From contig JAGXLP010000086.1 in the NCBI GenBank assembly GCA_018334615.1, forward strand, positions 1 to 5,376: a stretch of DNA of 5,376 nucleotides, given 5' to 3'. Of the stretch, positions 1-5,376 are shown in pieces (the first letter of the stretch is position 1; each line of letters opens with the position of its first letter). The notes below the pieces were generated by a model that had not been told where the DNA came from, did not search any database, and saw only the letters and a program-made list of their open reading frames with translations. Source of the stretch: Candidatus Bipolaricaulota bacterium. GTDB taxonomy: Bacteria > Bipolaricaulota > Bipolaricaulia > M55B111. Made by a program: the position numbers and the translations under genes.

Positions 1-1374
1 CTTCGCGAGGGTGTTAAATTCCATGACGGAACGGAATTTAGCGCCGAGGACGTAAAATACAATATCGAGTGGCAACTAAACCCTGATAACGATGCACCAA
101 ACAAGGGTTTGATCGGCCCAGTTGAATCACTAAAAGTAATAGACTCCCATACTCTGGAAGTCAACTTTGAAGCCCCTTATACATCTGCGCTCCAGCAGTG
201 GTCGAGGTCACTGGATGGTATCGTGCCCGAGGGTGGGCATGGAAAAAGGTCGGAAGAAAAGGGCGTTTCGGGTTTTGCCGGAACGGACTTGAGCCGTAAC
301 CCGGTCGGTACGGGGCCCTTCGAATTCGTAAAATGGGTAAGTGGTTCTCACATTTCTCTGAAAAAGTTTGATGATTACTGGGTGGAAGGTGTACCTGCCG
401 TTGATACCGCAATATTCGAGTTCATAAAAGACCCAGCAGCCAAAGAAGCCGCTTTGATTTCGGGCTCGATAGATATAGTTGATAAAATACCGTACCAGGA
501 CTTTTCTACACTGAAGCGTATGCCTCAATTAGAAACGGCAAGAATTCCGGGAATTCAAACGCAAATTATCTACATCAACAACGGAAAACCACCTTTTGGC
601 ATTGGACCGGATCAAGTTGGAGATCAAGATGCGATTGATCGTGCTTACCACCTCCGTAAATTCCTTTTCCATGCGGTCGACAGAGAAGATATTGCCGATC
701 AAATCTTTTACGGAATGGCCACCATTCAAATAGGCCCATGGTATGCTGACAGCGAGTGGACATCACCAGAACTGAAAGACATGACGTTACACAGTGAAAG
801 TCTCGCTAAAGAACATCTAAAAAAAGCTGGCTACGAAGACGGGTTCGACTTCGAGATGATGTGTACTAACGCACAGTGGTTCTGTGACGTATCTACGGTC
901 ATTCAAGAACAGTTAAGGCCTTACGGAGTGGATGTAGAAGTAGTACCGTTGGATAAATCAGCTTTCTTTGACACCATGTATGAAACAAACGACTGGGACA
1001 CGGGCATGGAGGACTGGGGCCTAAATAACTTCCTCGCTATTTCCTGGCTCTACTCCGGATACTATCGGAATAATCACAACCATAACAACTGGCACCATGC
1101 ATCTCCAGATCTAAGGGATATATATCACCCGACAACACCGGGACACAAAGAATTTACTGAACTTTACGATAAGGCTTCAGTAGAACCGGATAGAGAAAAA
1201 AGGAAGGAACTGGTCTGGGAAATGGAGGAAATGGTTACCGAGGAAGTAATACAGCTCGATATGATGTTCCTCGACAATCTTTACGCCTGGAGGAGCAGCG
1301 TAAAGGGCTACGGTGACGGTTTGAACTCCGTTGGAGACATTAACCTTAAGTTTATAACTGAATATACCGGCTAA
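1..1374 (+). CDS. ABC transporter substrate-binding protein, family 5 (peptide/oligopeptide type), 5'-truncated
   Basis: Extracytoplasmic binding protein that would capture the ligand and deliver it to the permeases encoded just downstream. The frame is already open at base 1, and the first visible residues (LREGVKFHDGTEFSAEDVKY) are a conserved block that normally lies about 100 residues into SBP_bac_5 proteins, so the signal peptide and N-terminal part are off the left edge; 457 residues remain. Other family landmarks, in visible numbering: NPVGTGPFEF at 100-109, GSIDIVD at 155-161, the IIYINNG strand at 189-195, AVDREDI at 225-231, and a C-terminal helix rich in E/K ending in EYTG-stop. 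A TTG at 109 could be mistaken for a start, but it falls inside the conserved fold and is not one. Oddities are a His/Asn-rich stretch (visible residues 357-382), only two cysteines (288 and 295) and a strongly acidic composition. Peptide, nickel or sugar ligands are all possible; the substrate is not determinable. Family assignment is firm. Confidence 0.95.
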   Translation, partial: LREGVKFHDGTEFSAEDVKYNIEWQLNPDNDAPNKGLIGPVESLKVIDSHTLEVNFEAPYTSALQQWSRSLDGIVPEGGHGKRSEEKGVSGFAGTDLSRNPVGTGPFEFVKWVSGSHISLKKFDDYWVEGVPAVDTAIFEFIKDPAAKEAALISGSIDIVDKIPYQDFSTLKRMPQLETARIPGIQTQIIYINNGKPPFGIGPDQVGDQDAIDRAYHLRKFLFHAVDREDIADQIFYGMATIQIGPWYADSEWTSPELKDMTLHSESLAKEHLKKAGYEDGFDFEMMCTNAQWFCDVSTVIQEQLRPYGVDVEVVPLDKSAFFDTMYETNDWDTGMEDWGLNNFLAISWLYSGYYRNNHNHNNWHHASPDLRDIYHPTTPGHKEFTELYDKASVEPDREKRKELVWEMEEMVTEEVIQLDMMFLDNLYAWRSSVKGYGDGLNSVGDINLKFITEYTG

Positions 1375-1384
1375 AAGGAAACTA

Positions 1385-1428
1385 AGGTAAGGGGGGTGGC
1401 ATTTGAGGGAAAGCCGCTCCCCTTATTT
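1385..1428 (+). terminator. Intercistronic stem-loop between binding-protein and permease genes, likely partial terminator or mRNA-stabilising hairpin
   Basis: Bases 1389-1400 (aaggggggtggc) pair without gaps with 1413-1424 (gccgctcccctt), giving 12 consecutive pairs including two G-U wobbles, across a 12-nt loop (1401-1412). Four weaker pairs (1385-1388 with 1425-1428, two of them G-U) extend the base. The 3' side runs into an AT-rich tail (ttatttatatata) that is only moderately T-rich, so it looks like a leaky intrinsic terminator rather than a strong one. It begins 10 nt after the binding-protein stop. In many ABC importer operons such a hairpin protects the upstream binding-protein mRNA and lowers read-through to the permeases; that role is inferred here. 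Confidence 0.6.
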
Positions 1429-1442
1429 ATATATACAATAAT

Positions 1443-2408
1443 ATGGGTGTATATGTACTAAAGCGACTTATACTGGCACTACCAACTTTATTTATAGCCA
1501 GTATAATAATTTTTTTGTTAATTCATCTTGCTCCAGGTGGTCCGGTTAGAGTGATGCTTGGCCCGATGCAGGACCCTTCCCTGGTTGCAAAACTAAGGAG
1601 TCAATTGGGCCTGGATCTCCCCCTGCATCAGCAATACATACGCTGGATTACTAAAGCTGTCCACGGTAATTTGGGGATCTCTGTAACGATCCAGAGAGGA
1701 TCTCCGGTTACTCAACTCTTAATTCAAAGATATGCCACAACGCTGGAACTCGCTTTCCTGTCGATGATTATCGCCCTGATAATAGCTATACCAACCGGAA
1801 TAATATCTGCGCTTCAGCAGAATAAATTGGCAGATCATATCTCCAGAGTGGTTGCACTGATCGGTGTTTCCATACCAAATTTCTTTCTTGGTATTATCCT
1901 GATATTGCTTATTGGGGTAATATGGCTAAAGCCCTGGGGGGCAGGCGGATTTGTACCCCTCACCGAAGGAATCGGTAAAAATCTCCTGCGCATGCTTTTA
2001 CCTGCTATCGCGCTTGGAACGGCGTATTCCGCCATCGTTATGAGGATGATGCGGTCAGCAATGCTAAATACCATAAATCAAGATTATGTCAGGACAGCTC
2101 GCGCAATGGGTATCGGCTGGTGGAGTATATTACGAAAAGACATCATTAAAAACGCCCTAATTCCGGTCGTAACTGTTATAGGGAATTCAGCTGGATATTT
2201 ACTTGGTGGATCGATAGTTACGGAAACAGTTTTTCGTTTACCGGGAATTGGCGCATTGGTGATTACGGGAGTTTTCAGACGTGATTTTCCCGTAATCCAG
2301 GGTGTGGTGCTATCTATCGTGGTCATAAGGATTTTAATCAACTTAAGTGTTGATTTATTTTACTCTTTCCTTGACCCCAGAATTAGAGCTGGAGGAAGCA
2401 ATGAATGA
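1443..2408 (+). CDS. dppB: ABC transporter permease, DppB/OppB type
   Basis: First membrane subunit of the importer; it forms half of the translocation pore in the cytoplasmic membrane. The 321-residue product has the normal family length. The N-terminus (YVLKRLILALPTLF) is the standard DppB opening into membrane helix 1 (about 9-29), followed by the HLAPGGP motif and the extracytoplasmic loop with LRSQLGLDLPLHQQY and GNLGIS (50-80). Further hydrophobic segments lie near 100-122, 134-160, 183-203, 242-262 and 285-307. The EAA coupling loop that contacts an ATPase is at about 215-241 (YVRTARAMG, then NALIP), and the end (FYSFLDPRIR) is typical. ATG 1443 is chosen because it gives the conserved N-terminus; an in-frame TGA at 1404-1406 limits upstream extension and no other ATG, GTG or TTG intervenes. 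No Shine-Dalgarno sequence is visible in the 20 nt before it. The gene overlaps the next permease by 8 nt. Homologues exist for peptide, nickel and opine systems, so the symbol reflects family, not proven substrate. Confidence 0.95.
   Translation: MGVYVLKRLILALPTLFIASIIIFLLIHLAPGGPVRVMLGPMQDPSLVAKLRSQLGLDLPLHQQYIRWITKAVHGNLGISVTIQRGSPVTQLLIQRYATTLELAFLSMIIALIIAIPTGIISALQQNKLADHISRVVALIGVSIPNFFLGIILILLIGVIWLKPWGAGGFVPLTEGIGKNLLRMLLPAIALGTAYSAIVMRMMRSAMLNTINQDYVRTARAMGIGWWSILRKDIIKNALIPVVTVIGNSAGYLLGGSIVTETVFRLPGIGALVITGVFRRDFPVIQGVVLSIVVIRILINLSVDLFYSFLDPRIRAGGSNE
2391..2395 (+). promoter_or_regulatory. Shine-Dalgarno site for the second permease
   Basis: GGAGG sits 5 nt before ATG 2401, inside the last codons of the upstream permease gene. 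It fixes the start of the dppC-like gene at 2401. An in-frame TTG at 2347 would add 18 residues that lie wholly inside the dppB-like gene and has no comparable site. Confidence 0.85.
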
Positions 2409-3393
2409 CAAGCCGGAAGTAGATAAAAGACAAGAAACGAGCGTAACACAGCTTGGCCTGGGGAAACATCGAGGACTACTGGAGGAGTTTTGGCATAACT
2501 ACAAGAAGAACAAGCTATCCCTGATTGGAGGGGTCATCGTAATAACTTTTCTAATTATAGCTTTGTTTGCCCCTCTGATATCGCCTTATAATCCCGTAGA
2601 GCAGTTTGGTGCTCCTTCTGGCGAACATCATCCACTAAGACCTCTTTCAAAAGGAGAGGAGGGAAGGTTCTTTCTTTTTGGTACGGATAGATTTGGTCGA
2701 GACATTCTTTCCAGGACCTTTTTTGGCTGCCGGACTCTTTTCGAACTAGCAGTGGGCTCAATAGCAGTTGCTTTATTAATTGGCGTAACCATGGGGGCAG
2801 TTGCCGGTTATAACAATGGCAACTGGATTGATGAGACAATTATGCGGGTTGTGGATATTATGATTTCATTTCCAACCCTGGTGCTCGCTATTGCTCTGCT
2901 TGGAGCATTCGGTATTGGAAAGATGAAAATCGGCCCAATAACAATTAGTAATATGATCAAGATCATGATAGTAATTGCTATTACATACTCGCCCAGGTTT
3001 GCCAGAGTAATGCGTGGAGTTGTACTCCAGGAGATGGGAGAAGATTACGTAGATGCAGCTAAAATGGCAGGTGCCTCGAGTGGACGCGTACTGGTAAACG
3101 AGATATTTGTCAATACAATTCCTCCCATAATCGTTCAAGCTTCACTGATGATGGCAACCACCATTCTTACCAGCGCCTCCTTGAGCTTTCTTGGGTTAGG
3201 TTTGCAACCTCCGATCCCTAGTTTAGGTATAATGTTAAACGAGTCGAGAGACTTCTTATTTATCGGGGCCTGGTGGTATGCGGTAATACCGGGGTTATTC
3301 ATTTCGACAATCATTCTGGGTTTTAACCTGTTGGGTGACGGTTTACGGGATTCGTTAGACCCCAAACAGGCAAGGAAAGTGGGGCACAAGTAA
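2401..3393 (+). CDS. dppC: ABC transporter permease, DppC/OppC type
   Basis: Second membrane subunit, partner of the DppB-like protein in the pore. From ATG 2401 the product has 330 residues, slightly long for the family. It has a charged cytoplasmic N-terminus (1-40; EEFWHNYKKNKLSLIG is the OppC N-terminal motif), membrane helix 1 at about 41-62, and the hallmark FGTDRFGRDILSR at 93-105. Further helices lie near 114-136, 150-170, 184-197, 245-265 and 292-313. The EAA coupling loop is at about 214-243 (EDYVDAAKMAG, then NTIPPI), and the conserved end is LGDGLRDSLDPK. Two stretches are longer than in many relatives as I recall them: residues 76-90 before the FGTD motif (containing PLSKGEEGR) and 170-184 (GIGKMKIGPITIS). 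The start overlaps the upstream stop in an ATGAATGA arrangement, which fits translational coupling, and the stop is 1 nt before the next ATG. Confidence 0.95.
   Translation: MNDKPEVDKRQETSVTQLGLGKHRGLLEEFWHNYKKNKLSLIGGVIVITFLIIALFAPLISPYNPVEQFGAPSGEHHPLRPLSKGEEGRFFLFGTDRFGRDILSRTFFGCRTLFELAVGSIAVALLIGVTMGAVAGYNNGNWIDETIMRVVDIMISFPTLVLAIALLGAFGIGKMKIGPITISNMIKIMIVIAITYSPRFARVMRGVVLQEMGEDYVDAAKMAGASSGRVLVNEIFVNTIPPIIVQASLMMATTILTSASLSFLGLGLQPPIPSLGIMLNESRDFLFIGAWWYAVIPGLFISTIILGFNLLGDGLRDSLDPKQARKVGHK
2641..2659 (+). other. Small inverted repeat inside the dppC-like gene, in a poorly conserved loop
   Basis: cctcttt (2641-2647) can pair with ggagagg (2653-2659) across a 5-nt loop (caaaa); two of the seven pairs are G-U in RNA. 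It encodes residues 81-87 (PLSKGEE), just before the conserved FGTD motif. The position in a variable loop and the encoded PLSKG-type peptide resemble short dispersed palindromes that insert in frame in some bacterial genomes, but a single copy cannot prove this. Confidence 0.3.
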
Positions 3394-3394
3394 G

Positions 3395-4375
3395 ATGAAT
3401 AAGGAATTACTGCTGGATGTAGATAATTTAGTAACAAGGTTTTACACCGAAGAAGGAGTTGTCCGGGCAGTTGATGGTAATTCTTTTGATCTTTATACTG
3501 CCGAGACCGTTGGTATAGTCGGAGAGTCCGGATCCGGAAAAACTGTAACTATGCTCTCGGTAATGGGTTTAATCGAAAATCCGGGAAGAATTGAGAGCGG
3601 AACAATATTATACAAAAACGAAGATCTACTGAAAAAATCGGACAAGGAGATGCGTAAATTGCGCGGGGACGAGATTGGGATGGTATTTCAGGACTCTCTA
3701 AGCTCTTTAAATCCAACTTATACGATCGGCGGACAAATATCGCGAGTAATGAAGTTTCACACGAATCTCTCTCAAAAGGAAAGAAGAAAGCGCACAGTAG
3801 AAATCCTGGATAGCGTGGGTATACCTGAACCGGAAAAAAGGGCAAAAAACTATCCTCATGAATTCAGCGGAGGTATGAGACAGAGGGCACTAATAGCTAT
3901 GGCTATCTCCTGTAACCCCTCGATATTAATTCTCGATGAGCCGACCACCGCACTCGACGTCACTATCGAAGCACAGATATTTGAGCTTGTCGAAGACTTA
4001 AAGGCTGACTTTGGTATGGGGACGATTCTAATAACCCACGACCTGGCCGTAGTGGCGAATTCCTGTAAGCGGGTAGCAATAATGTACGCTGGAAGAATCG
4101 TTGAAAAGTCGGATATTTACGATTTATACGACAATCCGCTACATCCTTATACCAGAGGACTTTTGAACTCTATACCCGACCTTAACAGTGAAGGTAAAAC
4201 CAAATTACCTTCGATACCAGGTGAGGTGCCGGACTTGATTAAACTTCCCGATGGTTGCAACTTTAACCCTCGTTGCAAGTACGCCGAAGATAAATGTTTT
4301 ATTGATGATCCAGAACTAGAGGAGAAAAATCAGGGGCGTTCCGTGGCGTGTTTGAGGGTTGATGAAATTGAATAA
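3395..4375 (+). CDS. dppD: ABC transporter ATP-binding protein, DppD/OppD type
   Basis: One of two cytoplasmic ATPases that power the importer. The 326-residue length is typical. Motifs in order: Walker A GESGSGKT (43-50), Q-loop with Q99 (VFQD), signature FSGGMRQR (157-164, the form usual for OppD/DppD), Walker B ILILDEP (177-183, catalytic E182), D-loop TALD (185-188) and switch H215. The C-terminal oligo_HPY-type extension carries NPLHPYTRGLL and then PGEVPDL, with four cysteines C288, C294, C301 and C319 (spacing C-x5-C-x6-C-x17-C). Homologues of this type have been reported to hold an iron-sulfur cluster there; I infer the same is possible. ATG 3395 starts 1 nt after the permease stop with no strong Shine-Dalgarno sequence, so coupling to upstream translation is likely. 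Downstream, a second ATPase frame begins inside its last codons. Confidence 0.96.
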   Translation: MNKELLLDVDNLVTRFYTEEGVVRAVDGNSFDLYTAETVGIVGESGSGKTVTMLSVMGLIENPGRIESGTILYKNEDLLKKSDKEMRKLRGDEIGMVFQDSLSSLNPTYTIGGQISRVMKFHTNLSQKERRKRTVEILDSVGIPEPEKRAKNYPHEFSGGMRQRALIAMAISCNPSILILDEPTTALDVTIEAQIFELVEDLKADFGMGTILITHDLAVVANSCKRVAIMYAGRIVEKSDIYDLYDNPLHPYTRGLLNSIPDLNSEGKTKLPSIPGEVPDLIKLPDGCNFNPRCKYAEDKCFIDDPELEEKNQGRSVACLRVDEIE

Positions 4376-5376
4376 AGTATCTACTAAAGAGAGAGCGAAA
4401 GAAAGAACTATGTTAAAGATTTCTAATCTAAAAAAATACTTTCCCGCCTCCGGCGATTGGTTCCAACAAATGTTTGATAAACGCAAGGTGAAAGCAGTTG
4501 ACGGCGTGGATCTTCATATCCCCGAGGGTGCTACTCTGGGATTGGTTGGGGAGTCAGGGTCTGGCAAGACTACCACCGGGCGAGTTATAGCCAGATTGAC
4601 CGATCCTACTGCTGGAAGGATATTCTACAAAGAGAATGATATTACCGAGATAAAGGGCAGTAAGTTAAAAAATCTCAGAAAGGAAATTCAGATGATATTC
4701 CAGGACCCGAGTTCATCTTTAAACAGGCGAAAAATGGTAGGTCAAATGGTAAGTGAGCCCCTTAAAATCCACAGAATAGTACCAAAAGACAAACTGGAGG
4801 ATCGCCTGGTGAAAGTAATGGAATCTGCCGGTCTGTCTCAACGATTTTTGAATCGTTATCCACATGAAATGTCGGGTGGTCAAAGGCAAAGAGTAGGAAT
4901 TGCCCGGGCACTGGCGGTAGATCCGGAATTTATAATCTGCGATGAACCAGTGACTGCTCTGGACGTAAGTATTCAGGCCCAGATTCTAAACTTACTTATG
5001 GATTTACAAAACGACTTCAACTTAACTTACCTTTTCATTGCTCACGATTTAAGCGTCGTAAAACACGTCAGTGACCGTATAGCTGTAATGTATTTGGGGA
5101 AAATTATGGAAATTGCTGAGAGTTCACAATTATTTAAAAGTCCAAAACATCCGTATAGCCAAGCTTTATTGGCAGCAATACCAAAACCCGATCCAAGATC
5201 AGCTCCCCGAGAAGTTTTACATGGTGAAATTCCCAGCCCAATAGACCCACCCAGCGGTTGCAGGTTCCACCCAAGATGCTCGAAGAAAATTGGTGAAGTT
5301 TGCGAAACAGAAGACCCCGAGCTAACAGCACTGGAGAATAGTACACGTGTTTCCTGCCATCTTTATTCCGATGCCA
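4362..5376 (+). CDS. dppF: ABC transporter ATP-binding protein, DppF/OppF type, cut by the right edge
   Basis: Second cytoplasmic ATPase, pairing with the DppD-like subunit. The frame runs from ATG 4362 to the last base without a stop, giving 338 visible residues. Motifs: NLKKYFP (22-28), Walker A GESGSGKT (63-70), Q-loop with Q114 (IFQDPSSSLN), signature MSGGQRQR (170-177), Walker B FIICDEP (190-196, catalytic E195), D-loop TALD (198-201) and switch H228. The C-terminal oligo_HPY-type region has SPKHPYSQALL and then GCRFHPRC, with four cysteines C300, C306, C314 and C332. The tail matches the usual family end, so probably only a few to a few tens of residues are missing. Start choice is uncertain: ATG 4362 overlaps the upstream gene by 14 nt and has GAGGG at 4354-4358 at short spacing, but adds a Lys-rich 16-residue leader. 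ATG 4410 gives the more standard MLKISNLKKYFP start but has only a purine-rich, weak ribosome site. Confidence 0.94.
   Translation, partial: MKLNKVSTKERAKERTMLKISNLKKYFPASGDWFQQMFDKRKVKAVDGVDLHIPEGATLGLVGESGSGKTTTGRVIARLTDPTAGRIFYKENDITEIKGSKLKNLRKEIQMIFQDPSSSLNRRKMVGQMVSEPLKIHRIVPKDKLEDRLVKVMESAGLSQRFLNRYPHEMSGGQRQRVGIARALAVDPEFIICDEPVTALDVSIQAQILNLLMDLQNDFNLTYLFIAHDLSVVKHVSDRIAVMYLGKIMEIAESSQLFKSPKHPYSQALLAAIPKPDPRSAPREVLHGEIPSPIDPPSGCRFHPRCSKKIGEVCETEDPELTALENSTRVSCHLYSDA

Noticed and set aside
109..111. TTG as the start of the binding-protein gene
   Set aside because: The frame is open back to base 1 and the 36 residues before it contain a conserved family 5 block, so the gene begins outside the window.
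542..556. Near-perfect palindrome gaattccgggaattc
   Set aside because: It is a 7-bp inverted repeat with a one-base centre inside the conserved binding-protein coding sequence (RIPGIQ). No second copy was seen, so chance or codon constraint is enough.
1423..1440. Archaeal-type TATA box (tttatatata)
   Set aside because: It would place transcription start inside the dppB-like gene. The rest of the window, including a Shine-Dalgarno site and gene content, reads as bacterial.
2347..2400. TTG 2347 as the start of the second permease
   Set aside because: It would overlap the first permease by 62 nt, lacks a ribosome site, and the added residues do not resemble the family. ATG 2401 has GGAGG at good spacing.
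161..3845. Several minus-strand and alternative-frame open frames of 60-106 codons
   Set aside because: All lie inside well-supported genes on the plus strand, have no recognisable domain, and their compositions look like antisense shadows.
4376..4409. Possible intergenic regulatory site between the two ATPase genes
   Set aside because: Only a purine-rich tract is present, with no hairpin or promoter pair, and it may be coding if ATG 4362 is the start.
5134..5346. Minus-strand 70-codon open frame near the right edge
   Set aside because: It lies wholly within the dppF-like ATPase frame, which has every catalytic motif on the plus strand.
1..5376. Undescribed system, mobile element, CRISPR array or RNA gene
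   Set aside because: Every gene belongs to one standard Dpp/Opp-type ABC importer operon. I saw no direct-repeat array, transposase, terminal inverted repeats or tRNA/rRNA-like sequence.

Overview
The window is a single plus-strand operon for a bacterial ABC importer of the dipeptide/oligopeptide (Dpp/Opp, 'family 5' binding protein) type. It is cut at both ends. The order is: 3' part of a substrate-binding protein (1-1374), a 68-nt intercistronic gap with a strong stem-loop (about 1385-1428), first permease dppB-like (1443-2408), second permease dppC-like (2401-3393), first ATPase dppD-like (3395-4375), and second ATPase dppF-like (4362 to beyond the right edge). The last gene has no stop codon inside the window, but its frame is open to the final base and carries every ABC ATPase motif. 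Coding density is essentially complete. The only non-coding stretch of note is the 68-nt gap, and no stretch of 300 bases lacks a gene.

How the parts work together: the extracytoplasmic binding protein captures a ligand and docks on the DppB/DppC heterodimer in the cytoplasmic membrane. DppD and DppF bind the EAA coupling loops of the permeases on the cytoplasmic side and drive import by ATP hydrolysis. Both ATPases keep Walker A, Q-loop, signature, Walker B, D-loop and switch histidine, so both nucleotide sites look competent. The family is usually annotated as peptide transport, but members also take up nickel, opines, oligosaccharides and other solutes. The ligand cannot be read from this sequence.

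Expression layout: the binding-protein gene is separated from the membrane and ATPase genes by a GC-rich hairpin followed by an AT-rich tail. The four downstream genes overlap by 8 nt (B/C), are separated by 1 nt (C/D), and overlap by 14 nt (D/F, if the upstream start is used), which suggests translational coupling. The hairpin would fit the common arrangement in which the binding protein is made in large excess over the membrane complex.

Organism: a bacterium. Reasons are a Shine-Dalgarno site at the dppC start, the bacterial Dpp/Opp gene order, GC in the low-to-mid 40s by eye, and frequent ATA, AGA and AGG codons. The binding protein is strongly acidic (69 D/E against 37 K/R over 421 hand-counted residues) while the cytoplasmic DppD is only mildly so, which hints at a saline or marine habitat. 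I cannot name the genus. I found no mobile element, RNA gene, CRISPR array or undescribed system here; the interesting points are details within a well-known transporter type.
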